Source of the DNA: Dickeya lacustris | GTDB lineage: Bacteria; Pseudomonadota; Gammaproteobacteria; Enterobacterales; Enterobacteriaceae | Reading direction: 5' to 3' | Length of the DNA: 64,000 bases | NCBI RefSeq assembly: GCF_029635795.1 | Contig: NZ_CP114280.1 | Location: forward strand, 2,108,001-2,172,000 | Translations under genes and position numbers: made by a program | Shown: positions 20,235 through 32,970 of the stretch, piece by piece | Layout: the number at the start of each line of letters is the position of its first letter | How positions within the stretch are numbered: position 1 is the first letter of the stretch | The notes under the pieces: generated by a model | The model's database searches: none | Told to the model about the DNA's origin: nothing | Seen by the model: only the letters and a program-made list of their open reading frames with translations

Positions 20235-22562
20235 CTATTCGTCGCTGTTACCGCTGCCGGGCTCCACCGGACTTTGCGGCGAAAAACCGACAGGCACATC
20301 AACGTCAATACGCTCGACACGCTGTAACCCGCGCGGTAACGATGTGCCTTTGCAGCCCCGGCTGGCCTGATATTTTTGCAGCTCCTCCGGGCGCAGTGAA
20401 TACTTACGCTTGCCAGCGTAAATCGTCACCGATGCCTGCGGCGCAATGGTCATCAGCCACTGCACACGGTCTTCGCCACTGGCGAGTTGCGCTGCCGCAA
20501 TCGACACAATCTTGTTGCCCTTACCTTTTGAGAGCACCGGCAAATCAGAGACCGGGAACAGGAGTATTCGACCTGCGGCGGTAATGGTCAGCAACAGGTC
20601 ATCGTCACGGGTAATCTCCAGCGGCGGCAATACGCGCGCATGTTCCGGCAGCGTCAGCAGCGCTTTGCCGACGCGGTTACGCGCAACGAGGTCAGCAAAA
20701 CTGCAAATAAAGCCATAACCGGCATCAGAAGCCAGCAAGAAGCGTTGTTCATCCTGCGCCATCAACACCTGTTCAACGCTTGCTCCGGCTGGCAGCGTCA
20801 GTTTACCGGTCAGCGGCTCACCCTGGCCGCGCGCGGAAGGCAGCGTCAGCGGGTCAAGCGCATAACTACGTCCGGTGGAGTCAATAAACACCACCGGCTG
20901 ATTGCTCTTGCCGCGCGCCGCTGCACGAAAGGCATCGCCGGCTTTGTAGCTCAGGCCGGACGGGTCAATCTCATGCCCTTTGGCACTACGTACCCAGCCC
21001 ATTTCCGACAGCACAATCGTCACCGGCTCGGAAGGCGACAGGTCATGTTCGCTCATGGCCTTGGCTTCGCCACGCTCTTGCAGCGGTGAGCGGCGTTCAT
21101 CGCCGTAGGCTTTCACGTCATCCTGAAGCTCTTTTTTCAGCAGGCCGCTCATTTTGCGCTCAGACACCAGTATCGCCTGAATCTGGTCGCGTTCTTTGGC
21201 AAGCTCATCCTGCTCGCCGCGAATTTTCACCTCTTCAAGCTTCGCCAAATGGCGCAGTTTCAGCTCAAGGATCGCTTCGGCCTGAATATCGCTCAGGCCA
21301 AAGGTCGCCATTAAGACCGGCTTCGGCTCATCTTCGTTGCGGATAACCTCGATAACGTCATCAATCTTCAGGAACGCGATCAGCAAGCCTTCCAGCACAT
21401 GCAGGCGTTTGAGCACTTTATCCAGGCGGAAATTCAGGCGGCGGCGCACCGTGTCACGACGGAACGCCAGCCATTCGGTCAGGATCTCGCGCAGCCCCTT
21501 CACCGCCGGTCGGCCATCCAGACCGATCATATTCATGTTGATGCGATAGCTTTTTTCCAGATCGGTGGTCGCAAACAGGTGGTTCATCACCTGCTCGGGA
21601 TTGAGACGGCTGGAATAGGGCATTTGCAGCACCAGTCGCGTCGGATTTTCGTGATCGGATTCATCACGCAGATCGTCGATCATCGGCAGCTTTTTCGCCC
21701 GCATCTGGCTGGCGATTTGCTCTAGCACCTTCGCGCCAGACACCTGATGCGGTAAGGCAGTAATAATGATTTCCACCTTCTTCTTGTTGTCGTCATCCTT
21801 TATCGACTCTTGTTTCCACACCGCCCGCATGCGCACCGAGCCACGGCCGCTTTCGTACATTTTACGCATGTCGTCACGCGCCGTGATGATTTCCGCTTCC
21901 GTCGGATAATCCGGTGCCTGTACGTGCGCTAACAGCGCCTCCAGCGGGGTGTCGGGGTCATCAATCAGCGCCATCGCGGCGGCGGCGACTTCACGCAGGT
22001 TATGCGGCGGAATATCGGTGGCCATGCCCACGGCAATACCGGTGGTGCCGTTCAGCAGAATATTCGGCAACCGCGCAGGCAACGTTTTTGGCTCGTGCAG
22101 CGTCCCGTCGAAGTTGGGCACATAATCCACCGTGCCTTGCCCCAGCTCGCGCAACAGCACATCGGCATACTTCGACAAGCGCGATTCGGTATAACGCATC
22201 GCGGCAAACGATTTAGGGTCGTCCGGTGCCCCCCAGTTACCCTGCCCGTCCACCAGCGGATAGCGGTACGAAAAGGGTTGTGCCATTAACACCATGGCCT
22301 CGTAACAGGCGCTGTCGCCGTGCGGGTGATATTTACCCAGCACATCGCCTACGGTACGGGCGGATTTCTTGAATTTTGCGCTGGCGTTCAGCCCGAGCTC
22401 CGACATGGCATACACAATGCGGCGCTGAACCGGCTTAAGACCGTCGCCAATAAAGGGTAACGCCCGGTCCATGATGACGTACATGGAGTAGTTGAGATAG
22501 GCGTTCTCGGTAAACGTATGCAGCGCAAGACGCTCTGCGCCGTCATGAGTTATGTCACTCAT
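20235..22562 (-). CDS. parC: DNA topoisomerase IV subunit A
   Basis: ParC is the DNA-cleaving subunit of topoisomerase IV, which unlinks daughter chromosomes. The 775-residue protein (E. coli 752) has the catalytic tyrosine in [12 protein letters not shown], near residue 124. The quinolone-target segment [10 protein letters not shown] carries Ser84 and Glu88, equivalent to E. coli Ser80 and Glu84, so the usual resistance positions are wild type. The C-terminal beta-pinwheel domain ends in a longer acidic/proline tail ([11 protein letters not shown]). It lies 146 bases downstream of parE and is followed by plsC. Confidence 0.96.
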   Translation of the reverse strand: MSDITHDGAERLALHTFTENAYLNYSMYVIMDRALPFIGDGLKPVQRRIVYAMSELGLNASAKFKKSARTVGDVLGKYHPHGDSACYEAMVLMAQPFSYRYPLVDGQGNWGAPDDPKSFAAMRYTESRLSKYADVLLRELGQGTVDYVPNFDGTLHEPKTLPARLPNILLNGTTGIAVGMATDIPPHNLREVAAAAMALIDDPDTPLEALLAHVQAPDYPTEAEIITARDDMRKMYESGRGSVRMRAVWKQESIKDDDNKKKVEIIITALPHQVSGAKVLEQIASQMRAKKLPMIDDLRDESDHENPTRLVLQMPYSSRLNPEQVMNHLFATTDLEKSYRINMNMIGLDGRPAVKGLREILTEWLAFRRDTVRRRLNFRLDKVLKRLHVLEGLLIAFLKIDDVIEVIRNEDEPKPVLMATFGLSDIQAEAILELKLRHLAKLEEVKIRGEQDELAKERDQIQAILVSERKMSGLLKKELQDDVKAYGDERRSPLQERGEAKAMSEHDLSPSEPVTIVLSEMGWVRSAKGHEIDPSGLSYKAGDAFRAAARGKSNQPVVFIDSTGRSYALDPLTLPSARGQGEPLTGKLTLPAGASVEQVLMAQDEQRFLLASDAGYGFICSFADLVARNRVGKALLTLPEHARVLPPLEITRDDDLLLTITAAGRILLFPVSDLPVLSKGKGNKIVSIAAAQLASGEDRVQWLMTIAPQASVTIYAGKRKYSLRPEELQKYQASRGCKGTSLPRGLQRVERIDVDVPVGFSPQSPVEPGSGNSDE

Positions 22563-22708
22563 TGATAATCCTTAAACCATGGCGTTGCCATGTGCAAAAC
22601 ACGTTATTTTCACTGACCTGCCGCGCCATTATCGGTGTCATCGACGTGCAGGCAGGGGTCAACCCGGCCAACACCTCTATGAGCAAATCTGCGGGCGCTT
22701 GACGGCAG

Positions 22709-24700
<1,992 letters not shown>

Positions 24701-24811
24701 GCGCGGATTAGCGGCTGGAAACCGCGTCACACACAGCGCGCAGCCGGATATCGCGGGAATGTCGGGTGATGGCGCAGTCAGGTCAGTCATCGCTGCCTGC
24801 GCCGTGAGGTG

Positions 24812-25393
24812 TCAGTCTGTCGTCAATCCGAGGAAGTCGATAATCGGCGCAAAATAGTGCTCAAATCCCACAAACGCATGATTACCGCCAGACTCTACCG
24901 TCTGCCGACAGGCGGTGTAGTAGGCAACGGCCTGACGATAATCCAGCACCTCATCCCCGGTTTGCAACAGGCACCAGAGCAAATCTGGCGATTCCAGCGG
25001 CTCTACCTGCATCACCTTGAGATCGTAAATGTGCCGAGACTCTAACACATATTGCTCGCCGGTGTAGGGGTTCTGCTGCTGGCCTAAAAAATCCTGCAAC
25101 AGCTCATAAGGCCGCACCGCCGGATTCACCACCACCGCAGGCAGGTGAAAACGCTGTGATAGCCAGGTCGCGTAGTACCCGCCAAGGGATGAGCCCACCA
25201 GCCCTAAAGGTCGGCCTGCCCGCGCCATCACCATATTCTCAATGAGCTCGGCGGCCTGCGCCGGATAAGGGGGCAGTTGCGGCACTACCATCTCGATATG
25301 CGGGTGTTGCTGGGCCAGCCACTGCTGAATAGCCGTGGCCTTGGCCGATAAAGGTGAACTATTAAAACCATGAAGATAAAGCAGGGTAGGCAT
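24812..25393 (-). CDS. yqiA: Esterase YqiA
   Basis: YqiA is a small alpha/beta-hydrolase with acyl-CoA thioesterase and esterase activity in E. coli. The 193-residue protein has an N-terminal [16 protein letters not shown] oxyanion segment, the nucleophile elbow GSSLGGYYA (catalytic Ser), and a C-terminal GGNHAF supplying the catalytic His. Its ATG overlaps the cpdA stop codon by one base (TGATG), so the two are translationally coupled, as in E. coli. Confidence 0.93.
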   Translation of the reverse strand: MPTLLYLHGFNSSPLSAKATAIQQWLAQQHPHIEMVVPQLPPYPAQAAELIENMVMARAGRPLGLVGSSLGGYYATWLSQRFHLPAVVVNPAVRPYELLQDFLGQQQNPYTGEQYVLESRHIYDLKVMQVEPLESPDLLWCLLQTGDEVLDYRQAVAYYTACRQTVESGGNHAFVGFEHYFAPIIDFLGLTTD

Positions 25394-26220
25394 CAGTAAC
25401 CGTCCGAATCCATATCCGGCAGGAATTCGCAGCCTTCCAGACGACAGATGCGGGTTTCCACCGTGCCGTCTGCCAGCAGATCAAGATAACGCCAGCCGGG
25501 TGCGACATTATCGATAGTAAAATTGGTGCAATGGGGCTTGAACTGCACACAGGTTGACGGCGTGGCCAGCAAGCGGCGGCCATTCCAGTCCTCATCCATT
25601 TCCTGATGAATATGACCACACACCACCGTTTTCACCCGAGGATAGTTTGCCAGCAGCGCATCCAGGCTGTGCGCATTGCGCAGGCTATGCTGGTCAAGCC
25701 AGGTGCATCCCGAGGGCAGCGGGTGATGATGCAACATCAGCAGCGTGTGTCGCTGCGCTTGGCGCTGTAGGCTGCGCTCAAGCCATTCCAGTTGATAATC
25801 ACTCAACGCCCCATGGGGTACGCCAAACACCTGACTGTCGAGCAAAATCACCTGCCATTGATCGCCCAACAGCACATGCTTCGACGGAGCAATACCGCAA
25901 CGGGCCAGCACATCGACCATCGCGGGCTGGAAGTCATGGTTGCCAGGCAACCAAACGCAAGGCGCGTTAAAGCGGCGAATGCCGTTCGCAAAATGCGTAT
26001 ACGCTTCCTGAGTATGGTCTTGCGCCAAATCGCCTGTGGCAGTGATTAAATCGAAAGTGTTCTGCCGGGCAGCAATCGCATCCAGCACCGCATGATAGCT
26101 GCGGTAAGTATCTACGCCGAGCAGGGTTCCCCGCTCGTCGGCAAACAGGTGGGTATCTGTTATTTGTAAAATCCTGATTCTGGCCCCACGCGCCACAGGA
26201 AGTGTCAACAGGCTTTCCAA
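25393..26220 (-). CDS. cpdA: 3',5'-cyclic AMP phosphodiesterase
   Basis: CpdA hydrolyses cAMP to AMP and so tunes CRP activity. The 275-residue protein is a calcineurin-type metallophosphoesterase with the ordered metal motifs DTHLF (D22, H24), GDLAQD, GNHD, HHHP and GHIH. Length matches E. coli CpdA (275). It follows yqiB after a 132-base gap and overlaps yqiA at its stop. Confidence 0.95.
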   Translation of the reverse strand: MESLLTLPVARGARIRILQITDTHLFADERGTLLGVDTYRSYHAVLDAIAARQNTFDLITATGDLAQDHTQEAYTHFANGIRRFNAPCVWLPGNHDFQPAMVDVLARCGIAPSKHVLLGDQWQVILLDSQVFGVPHGALSDYQLEWLERSLQRQAQRHTLLMLHHHPLPSGCTWLDQHSLRNAHSLDALLANYPRVKTVVCGHIHQEMDEDWNGRRLLATPSTCVQFKPHCTNFTIDNVAPGWRYLDLLADGTVETRICRLEGCEFLPDMDSDGY

Positions 26221-26352
26221 ATAGTGTCCTTGGGTCTTTGCTATCTGCTTAACAACGTCATGAAGCCATCACTCTCGCTCGGCGATAGTCTAAAGCGGGC
26301 ACGTTTAAGGCCAGCGCTATCTATCGATGATGGGTATCAATATGCCTATACG

Positions 26353-26775
26353 CTAACAAACGGGAACCGACATTGTCCCCCAGGCCAGACAATACCTGAG
26401 CCAATCGGCGAGGAATTGATTAATTTGATGCTTTTCATCACGTTGATGTAATTTTTTATTCGGATAATCATAACGTGCCTTAAAGCGGAAGATCTGCTGA
26501 GTGGAACACACTTCCGCAACCATCGCATCGTAATACAGCCGCACCACCAGTGTTGGCAGGCCCCAGTAACTGACGATAGGGGCAACCTGTTGAATTTCTA
26601 CCAACGCGGTATAGCGCGTAGACTCCAGAATCGTTAAACGATAGCGGGTTCCCTGCACCTGATACTCTACCGCTGCCCCCACCTCTTCATTGCGTGGCAA
26701 CAAACGACGTAATTGAGCGAAATTCATCTCGCTCAGGCGCATCATTTCAGGGAAATCCGGGGTATAACGCTTCAT
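26353..26775 (-). CDS. yqiB: DUF1249 protein YqiB
   Basis: YqiB is a small conserved protein of unknown function (DUF1249 family), always found near nudF and cpdA in enterobacteria. The 140-residue product starts [20 protein letters not shown] and contains [16 protein letters not shown] and [14 protein letters not shown]. Its ATG overlaps the nudF stop by four bases (ATGA), so it is probably translated by re-initiation. Confidence 0.9.
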   Translation of the reverse strand: MKRYTPDFPEMMRLSEMNFAQLRRLLPRNEEVGAAVEYQVQGTRYRLTILESTRYTALVEIQQVAPIVSYWGLPTLVVRLYYDAMVAEVCSTQQIFRFKARYDYPNKKLHQRDEKHQINQFLADWLRYCLAWGTMSVPVC

Positions 26776-27410
26776 GACTCGCCCACCCAGGCTTTTTTCA
26801 GTGATTCATGGTGCAACGCCAACCATTGCAAGGCAATGACAGAGGCCGCGTTATCAATAATCCCTTGCTCTACCCACTGATAACTTTGCTCACGGCTGAC
26901 CACATGTACCCGGATATCTTCATTCTCTTCCGCCAAACCGTGAATACCGCTGGCGGCGGCGGCGTCCACCTCGCCGACCCAAATCGCCAGCCGCTCGCTG
27001 GTACCGCCAGGGCTTGCCAGATAACTCAACGCCGGACGGCAACGCCTGACGACTAACCCGGCCTCTTCCTGCGCTTCGCGCCGGGCAACCTCTTCTTCGC
27101 TCTCGCCTGGCTCAATCATACCGGCCACTAACTCGAACAACCACGGCGACGGGCTGGTGTCGTAAGCGGCGATACGGATCTGTTCTATCAGCACGACCTC
27201 ATCACGCACCGGATCATACGGCAGCAGCACCACGGCATGACCGCGCTCAAGGATCTCGCGGCTCACCTCCTCACTCATACCGCCGTGAAACAGGCGATGG
27301 CGAAAACGGTAGCGTTGCAATGAAAAAAAACCTTTATAGAGCGTTTCACGTGCAATAATTTCTACATCATCCTGACTGAACGTACCGGGATGGGCGGTTG
27401 GCAAGGCCAT
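26772..27410 (-). CDS. nudF: ADP-ribose pyrophosphatase
   Basis: NudF hydrolyses ADP-ribose to AMP and ribose-5-phosphate and can act on ADP-glucose. The 212-residue protein carries a full Nudix box, [22 protein letters not shown], with the REXXEE metal-binding core. It heads the minus-strand series nudF-yqiB-cpdA-yqiA and is divergent from tolC across 394 bases. Confidence 0.95.
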   Translation of the reverse strand: MALPTAHPGTFSQDDVEIIARETLYKGFFSLQRYRFRHRLFHGGMSEEVSREILERGHAVVLLPYDPVRDEVVLIEQIRIAAYDTSPSPWLFELVAGMIEPGESEEEVARREAQEEAGLVVRRCRPALSYLASPGGTSERLAIWVGEVDAAAASGIHGLAEENEDIRVHVVSREQSYQWVEQGIIDNAASVIALQWLALHHESLKKAWVGES

Positions 27411-27693
27411 AACTCAACTCCTGTGAACAGTACGGCGGGCACGCCATCGTGTGTGGCGAAAACGTAGACAGACACTCACCGTTTTGTGCAATATTTACCG
27501 TGCTGAACCCGATAGGGAAAATCAGGCACGGCAATGATCGGCTAAGGATGAGAGCTTACGGGCCTTAACGCAACGCCTTTATGTCCGCCAGAGCTCTGCC
27601 CTGCCGGAGCGCCACACCACGCGCCTGTCAGGCATTGTGCCCGGCCCCAAACCGTTAAGTAAAATAGGCTTTTGGGATAACCGCAAGCAAAAG
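27411..27693. other. Upstream part of the nudF-tolC divergent gap
   Basis: The 394-base gap between nudF and tolC contains no recognisable gene. The tolC control elements sit in its right third (27694-27742). The left part should hold the nudF promoter but shows no consensus strong enough to call. A 75-codon minus-strand frame at 27542-27769 crosses the tolC promoter and is not credible. Confidence 0.4.
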
Positions 27694-27712
27694 ATGGCAC
27701 GTTCAGCCACCT
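27694..27712 (+). promoter_or_regulatory. Putative mar/sox/rob box of tolC
   Basis: ATGGCACGTTCAGCCACCT follows the marbox pattern AYnGCACnnWnnRYYAAAY at all positions except two of the three A residues near the end. It directly abuts the -35 position of the proposed tolC promoter, the arrangement of class II activation by MarA, SoxS and Rob. tolC is an established member of that regulon in E. coli. Confidence 0.65.
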
Positions 27713-27723
27713 AATGCGATTAG

Positions 27724-27742
27724 CCGATTCTGATAGAATCGG
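27724..27742 (+). promoter_or_regulatory. Putative tolC -10 region within a perfect dyad
   Basis: CCGATTCT (27724-27731) and AGAATCGG (27735-27742) form a perfect 8-bp inverted repeat around GAT. TAGAAT (27734-27739) inside it is a good -10 element, and the marbox lies just before the expected -35 position. The dyad could be a binding site for another regulator. Confidence 0.5.
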
Positions 27743-27804
27743 TAAGTATCTCGTCTCCAGATGGCGCAACCCTAAGCAACTTTGCTGTACAACAAGGAAC
27801 GCAA

Positions 27805-29214
27805 ATGAAGAAATTGCTCCCGCTTCTTATCAGCCTGGGCCTGTTCGGCTTTAGCGCCGCAAGTCAGGCAGAAGATCTGCTACAGGTTTATCAGCAGGCC
27901 AAAACCACCAACCCAGACTTACGTAGCGCTGCCGCCAATCGTGATGCCGCATTTGAGAAAATCAACGAAGCCCGCTCTTCATTGCTGCCACAGCTGGGAC
28001 TGGGCTCTGATTACACCTACACCAGCGGCTACCGCGATCGTAAAAACATCAACAGCAACGCCACCAGTGCCTCACTGCAACTGACGCAGTCGATTTTTAA
28101 TATGTCGCTGTGGCGCTCCCTGACGTTGCAGGAAAAGCAGGCCGGTATTCAGGACGTCAGCTATCAAACCTCCCAGCAGACGCTGGTGCTGAACACTGCC
28201 ACAGCCTATTTCAATGTGCTGCGGGCCATTGATGCGCTGTCATATATCAGCGCACAGAAACAGTCTATTTATCGTCAGTTGGATCAAACCACCCAGCGTT
28301 TTAATGTCGGCCTGGTCGCCATTACCGACGTGCAGAACGCCCGCGCGCAGTATGACAGTGTGCTGGCAAGCGAAGTGAGTGCCCGCAATAACCTCGACAA
28401 CGCCATGGAAACATTGCGTCAGGTGACGGGGAACTTCTATCCGCAGCTGGCTGCCCTGAATATCGAGCGCCTCGCACCGCAAAAACCGGATGCCGTTAAC
28501 GGCCTGCTGAAAGAAGCCGAGAACCGCAACCTCAGCCTGCTGTCAGCGCGTCTGAGCCAGGATCTGGCACGTGAACAGATTCGTTCGGCAGAAACCGGCC
28601 ATTTGCCAACGCTTAACCTGACCGCCTCAACCGGTGTCACCAATACCGATTATTCAGGCTCTCGCGCGGCATCCACAGGGATGAATAATTCATACGTCGG
28701 CCAAAATCAGGTCGGCCTGAATTTCTCACTGCCGATTTACAGCGGCGGCTCAACATCCTCCAAAGTAAAACAGGCGCAATATAGCTTTGTCGCGTCCAGC
28801 GAAAATATGGAAAGCGCCCACCGCTCGGTGATCCAGACGCTGCGTTCCGCGCACAACAACATTTCCGCGTCCATCAGCAGCATCAATGCGTATAAACAGG
28901 CCGTTGTCTCTGCACAGAGCTCATTGGATGCCATGGAAGCCGGTTATCAGGTGGGGACGCGCACCATTGTTGATGTGCTGAATGCCACGTCTACGCTGTA
29001 TAGCGCCAAGCAGCAGTTGTCAGGTGCCCGTTACGATTATCTGATTAACCAGTTAAACCTCAAACAGGCGCTGGGAGTCTTGAACGAAGAAGACTTGCGT
29101 ACCTTGAACGGACTGCTCGGCAAACCGGTTCCGACCAGCGCCGCCATTGGCGATGACGCCCCCGCTCCGGCGACCCCTGCGGGTACGAAAGCGCCAGCTA
29201 AAGCGAAATCCTGA
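27805..29214 (+). CDS. tolC: Outer membrane efflux channel TolC
   Basis: TolC is the trimeric outer membrane exit duct for AcrAB-type drug pumps and type I secretion systems. The 469-residue precursor has a signal peptide cleaved after SAASQA. The mature start EDLLQVYQQA and the two repeated OEP halves are visible, for example NRDAAFEKINEARSSLLP and its counterpart QDLAREQIRSAETGHLP. It is shorter than E. coli TolC (493) because the C-terminal tail differs, ending in an Ala/Pro/Lys-rich segment. It precedes ygiB and ygiC, as in E. coli, and has its own mar/sox/rob-like promoter. Confidence 0.95.
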   Translation: MKKLLPLLISLGLFGFSAASQAEDLLQVYQQAKTTNPDLRSAAANRDAAFEKINEARSSLLPQLGLGSDYTYTSGYRDRKNINSNATSASLQLTQSIFNMSLWRSLTLQEKQAGIQDVSYQTSQQTLVLNTATAYFNVLRAIDALSYISAQKQSIYRQLDQTTQRFNVGLVAITDVQNARAQYDSVLASEVSARNNLDNAMETLRQVTGNFYPQLAALNIERLAPQKPDAVNGLLKEAENRNLSLLSARLSQDLAREQIRSAETGHLPTLNLTASTGVTNTDYSGSRAASTGMNNSYVGQNQVGLNFSLPIYSGGSTSSKVKQAQYSFVASSENMESAHRSVIQTLRSAHNNISASISSINAYKQAVVSAQSSLDAMEAGYQVGTRTIVDVLNATSTLYSAKQQLSGARYDYLINQLNLKQALGVLNEEDLRTLNGLLGKPVPTSAAIGDDAPAPATPAGTKAPAKAKS

Positions 29215-29222
29215 TGTGACAG

Positions 29223-29248
29223 CAAGAGGGGGCATTGGCTCCCTCTTG
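29223..29248 (+). terminator. Putative tolC terminator
   Basis: CAAGAGGG (29223-29230) and CCCTCTTG (29241-29248) form an 8-bp stem with a 10-base loop nine bases after the tolC stop. The tail TATATTG is only weakly T-rich, so some read-through into ygiB is expected. Confidence 0.55.
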
Positions 29249-29406
29249 TATATTGCACTGACCCATCGTCAGCATCGCACCATTACCGGCGGTTATTTTC
29301 CGCTCAAGGGCGCTTTATAAGCAGCGCGCCCTTCTCCTATGCTAAACGCGCTTTACTTATCTATATCAATATGATGGGCATGATGCCCTTTCCTCTGGAA
29401 TACACC

Positions 29407-30240
29407 ATGAAAAGAACGCCACACATCCGCCATGCCCGTTTTCGCAAGCAATGGCGCTATCGTATTGCTCCTCTCGCTCTGGCAGTAGGCGCAACCTTTA
29501 TTCTCGCTGGCTGTGAGAAGGCTGACGAAACGGTGTCGCTTTACCAAAACGCCGACGACTGCACTCGCGCCAATCCTTCGATGAAAGAGCAGTGCAACAC
29601 CACCTACAACAACGCCTTACAAGAAGCGCAAAAAACCGCGCCTAAATATGCCACCCGGGAAGAGTGTGTGGCTGCGTTTGGTGAAAGCCAGTGTACCCAA
29701 AATACGACCACGGCAAACGCGAGTTCCCATCAGCAGGGCAGCTTCTGGATGCCGTTGATGGCCGGATTTATGATGGGAAAACTGATGGGGGGCAACAACT
29801 ATTCCCAGCAACCGATTTTTCGCCCAAACCCGGCTAACAATCCTGCTGGTGGTCAGTACGTCGATGCCAGCGGCAAAAGCTATGGCAATACGATGGGCCG
29901 CACGATCACGGTGCCACGGGAAGCAATGGCCCCCAAACCTGCAACCAGTGCGCCATCATCGAGTATCACCACCACCCGTGGCGGTTTTGGCGGCACGGTG
30001 AACCAAATGAACAGCGCCCCGCTTAATAACAGCGCGCCAGGAAATCATCCCTCTCAAATAGCTACCCCTTCCGCCACAACGAACACCGCACCCATCACCA
30101 AGATGCAAGACAACCGGGATAGCAACCGCACCAGCAGCAGTTATAGCAACGGTAGCAACAGCAGTTACTCCTCTGGTAGCAGCTCTCGCCCAACCAGCAG
30201 CGAAGCACCTGCTCGTCGCAGCATGAGTTTCGGTGGATAA
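29407..30240 (+). CDS. ygiB: YgiB-family lipoprotein with long Ser/Asn-rich tail
   Basis: YgiB is a DUF1190 lipoprotein co-located with tolC; its role is unknown. The product from ATG 29407 is 277 residues against about 223 in E. coli. The lipobox ILAGC places the lipidated cysteine at C36 after an unusually basic N-terminus ([19 protein letters not shown]). The conserved core has [17 protein letters not shown] and [19 protein letters not shown], with paired cysteines, then [18 protein letters not shown]. The C-terminal third is low-complexity, rich in Ser, Asn, Thr and Pro. It overlaps nothing and ends 12 bases before ygiC. Confidence 0.9.
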   Translation: MKRTPHIRHARFRKQWRYRIAPLALAVGATFILAGCEKADETVSLYQNADDCTRANPSMKEQCNTTYNNALQEAQKTAPKYATREECVAAFGESQCTQNTTTANASSHQQGSFWMPLMAGFMMGKLMGGNNYSQQPIFRPNPANNPAGGQYVDASGKSYGNTMGRTITVPREAMAPKPATSAPSSSITTTRGGFGGTVNQMNSAPLNNSAPGNHPSQIATPSATTNTAPITKMQDNRDSNRTSSSYSNGSNSSYSSGSSSRPTSSEAPARRSMSFGG

Positions 30241-30252
30241 GGGGACGGATTG

Positions 30253-31413
30253 ATGAAACGTATTGCCATCCATGAACGTCCTGACTGGCGAGAGAAAGCG
30301 GCAGAATACGGTTTCCGCTTCCATACACTGTATGGCGAGCCATACTGGTGTGAAGACGCTTACTATCAATTCACCTTGGCACAGATTGAAGCGCTGGAAA
30401 ACACCACCGCTGAACTTAACCAAATGTGTTTGCAGGTGGTTGATAAGGTGGCAAACAGCGAAGCGCTGTTAACAAAATTCCGTATTCCACGCCATACCTG
30501 GGATTTTGTACGCCACTCATGGCTGTCACGCCAGCCCGCGCTCTACGCCAGACTGGATCTGGCTTATGACGGCAAGGGGCCCGCTAAACTGCTGGAAAAT
30601 AATGCGGATACGCCAACCTCGCTCTATGAATCCGCATTCTTTCAATGGATTTGGCTTGAAGATCAAATCAATGCAGGCCGTCTGGCGCAACAGGCCGATC
30701 AGTACAACAGTTTGCAAGAGCAGCTAATCGAGCGTTTTGCTTATCTACGCAGCCACCACGGTTTCAACAACCTGCACCTCACCTGTTGCCGGGATACCGA
30801 AGAGGATCGCGGTACAGTGCAGTATCTGCAAGATTGTGCTCAGGAGGCGGGCATTCCCACCCGTTTTCTGTACATTGATGAAATCGGCCTGGGGAATCGC
30901 GGCCAATTTACCGACCTGCAAGACACCACGATAAGTAACTTATTCAAGCTCTATCCCTGGGAGTTTATGCTGCGGGAAACGTTTTCGACTAAGTTGCAAG
31001 ATGCTGGCGTGCGCTGGCTTGAACCCGGCTGGAAAAGCATTATTTCTAATAAGGCGCTGTTGCCGATGCTCTGGCACATGTTTCCCAATCACCCGAATCT
31101 TCTGCCAGCCTACTTCTCGGAAGATAACCCTCCAGCGATGAGTGATTACGTCATCAAGCCGCTGTTTTCACGCGAAGGGGCCAACATTCAGATATTTCGG
31201 CAAGGCCAGCGCGTGGCCGCCGCAGACGGGCCTTATGGCGCAGAAGGGTATATCGTACAGCAATTCCAGCCGCTGCCACGCTTTGGCGACAGCTATACGC
31301 TCATCGGCAGTTGGCTTGTCGGGGATACGCCTTGTGGAATCGGGTTGCGCGAAGACAGGGAACTGATTACTCAGGATCTGTCACGCTTCTACCCACACAT
31401 CATTTTGGATTAA
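30253..31413 (+). CDS. ygiC: ATP-grasp glutathionylspermidine-synthase-like protein YgiC
   Basis: YgiC resembles the C-terminal synthetase domain of glutathionylspermidine synthase and binds ATP, but the E. coli homologue has no proven glutathionylspermidine activity. The 386-residue protein begins [20 protein letters not shown], has the ATP-grasp segment [14 protein letters not shown] and an [14 protein letters not shown] motif. ATG at 30253 has GGGGA upstream. It forms an operon with ygiB. Confidence 0.92.
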   Translation: MKRIAIHERPDWREKAAEYGFRFHTLYGEPYWCEDAYYQFTLAQIEALENTTAELNQMCLQVVDKVANSEALLTKFRIPRHTWDFVRHSWLSRQPALYARLDLAYDGKGPAKLLENNADTPTSLYESAFFQWIWLEDQINAGRLAQQADQYNSLQEQLIERFAYLRSHHGFNNLHLTCCRDTEEDRGTVQYLQDCAQEAGIPTRFLYIDEIGLGNRGQFTDLQDTTISNLFKLYPWEFMLRETFSTKLQDAGVRWLEPGWKSIISNKALLPMLWHMFPNHPNLLPAYFSEDNPPAMSDYVIKPLFSREGANIQIFRQGQRVAAADGPYGAEGYIVQQFQPLPRFGDSYTLIGSWLVGDTPCGIGLREDRELITQDLSRFYPHIILD

Positions 31414-31442
31414 GGTTCACGCTTTTAGAGTAAGGTTCACGC
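31411..31442 (+). repeat. Duplicated 12-bp sequence at the ygiC stop
   Basis: TAAGGTTCACGC occurs at 31411-31422 and again at 31431-31442, with a 20-base period. The first copy contains the ygiC stop codon. It resembles the other short intergenic duplications in this window. Confidence 0.8.
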
Positions 31443-31452
31443 GTCCCGGTAA

Positions 31453-31500
31453 CAGGCACACACCACCATCAGAGTGATTTATCCACGTGATGTGTGCCTG
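31453..31500. terminator. Long inverted repeat between convergent ygiC and ygiD
   Basis: CAGGCACACA (31453-31462) and TGTGTGCCTG (31491-31500) form a perfect 10-bp stem closing a 28-base interior that can pair further. There is no T-run. It is probably a shared transcript end for the two converging genes. Confidence 0.5.
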
Positions 31501-31505
31501 CGTCG

Positions 31506-32294
31506 TTAGCCTACTCGCACTGACATCATACTGAGTGACCCCATCACGATGCCGTCCGTCGGCACCGAAATAGGCTCATCACCATTCCAGCTTCCCAACA
31601 CATACAACAGCGGCAGGAAGTGATCCGGCGTCGGGTTTGATAACGCAGCGTCATTATGCTGCATGAAGTTCACCAGCGGGTGCTCTGCTGCCTCACCTTG
31701 CCAGCGCAAATTGTCACGGACAAAATCATTAAACGATGTCGCCCAGCTATAGGCAGAGCCATCGCCCTGCCATTTAATCATACGCAGGTTGTGCACCACG
31801 TTACCGCTGGCGACAATCATAATGCCTTCATCACGCAACGCCGCCAGTTTACGCCCCAATTCGTAGTGATATGACGGGGGCTTGGTGCCATCAATACTGA
31901 GCTGCACCACCGGAATATCAGCGTGCGGATAGACTTTGATCAGTACACCCCATGAACCATGATCCAACCCCCACTCTTGATAATCGGCAAACACCGAGAC
32001 CGGTGCCAGCAATTCCTGAATGCGTCTGGCGACATCCGGTGCCCCAGGCGCAGGATACTGCGTATCGAACAACGCCTGCGGAAAACCGCCAAAATCATGA
32101 ATAGTCCGGGGTTTATCCATCGCGGTTACGGCGGTACCTCGGGTATACCAGTGCGCTGAGACCGCCACAATTGCTTTCGGACGAGGTATCGTTGCTCCGA
32201 GCGTCCCCCAGGCCTGCGTATACTCATTGTCTTCCAACGCATTCATCGGGCTACCGTGGCCCAAAAACAGTGCTGGCATCCGGGAAGTGCTCAT
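31506..32294 (-). CDS. ygiD: 4,5-DOPA-extradiol-dioxygenase-family protein YgiD
   Basis: YgiD belongs to the LigB-type extradiol dioxygenases; the E. coli protein can convert L-DOPA to betalamic-acid precursors, though its natural substrate is unknown. The 262-residue protein has the expected metal-ligand histidines in LGHGSPMNAL (H13), SAHWYT (H48) and SGNVVHNLR, plus WGLDHGSWG. It faces ygiC across a hairpin. Confidence 0.92.
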   Translation of the reverse strand: MSTSRMPALFLGHGSPMNALEDNEYTQAWGTLGATIPRPKAIVAVSAHWYTRGTAVTAMDKPRTIHDFGGFPQALFDTQYPAPGAPDVARRIQELLAPVSVFADYQEWGLDHGSWGVLIKVYPHADIPVVQLSIDGTKPPSYHYELGRKLAALRDEGIMIVASGNVVHNLRMIKWQGDGSAYSWATSFNDFVRDNLRWQGEAAEHPLVNFMQHNDAALSNPTPDHFLPLLYVLGSWNGDEPISVPTDGIVMGSLSMMSVRVG

Positions 32295-32464
32295 AGCGAT
32301 ATCCTTAGTAACAAAGTGAACGTCTCAACGACCTATGTTTGTTACTTTACCGCTACTGTTTCGCCGAAGCTGTCGGATTCCGGTGATGATGATTGTCAAT
32401 AAATTTGATGATGTTGGCATGAACGCCGCAAGCCACACGAACAGCTAACGGCTATTGATGACGA

Positions 32465-32504
32465 ATACCTTGATAAACCGAGAAATACCTTGATACACCG
32501 AGAG
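32465..32504. repeat. Two 20-bp imperfect tandem repeats
   Basis: The unit ATACCTTGATAAACCGAGAA at 32465-32484 is followed at once by a copy with two differences at 32485-32504. The block lies between ygiD and the rnpB terminator, in the ygiD upstream region, and could sit in the ygiD promoter area. Confidence 0.85.
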
Positions 32505-32513
32505 TAAAGCGTA

Positions 32514-32548
32514 GAAAAAACCCCCGTCAGGCTGTACCTGCGGGGGTT
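32514..32548 (-). terminator. rnpB terminator
   Basis: On the minus strand AACCCCCG and CGGGGGTT enclose an inner CAGG/CCTG stem and are followed by a run of T residues. It begins eight bases after the 3' end of RNase P RNA. It is a strong intrinsic terminator. Confidence 0.9.
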
Positions 32549-32555
32549 AGCGATG

Positions 32556-32934
<379 letters not shown>

Positions 32935-32941
32935 GGCGCGG

Positions 32942-32970
32942 ATAATAGGGCAAATCGCCGCGCTTGTCAT
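32942..32970 (-). promoter_or_regulatory. rnpB promoter overlapping the rsmI stop codon
   Basis: On the minus strand ATGACA (32970-32965) and TATTAT (32947-32942) are separated by exactly 17 bases, followed by CCGCGCC just before the RNA start at 32934, as in E. coli rnpB. The TGA inside the -35 element is the rsmI stop codon. Confidence 0.8.

Noticed and set aside
27542..27769. 75-codon minus-strand frame in the nudF-tolC gap
   Set aside because: It crosses the tolC control region and matches no known small protein.
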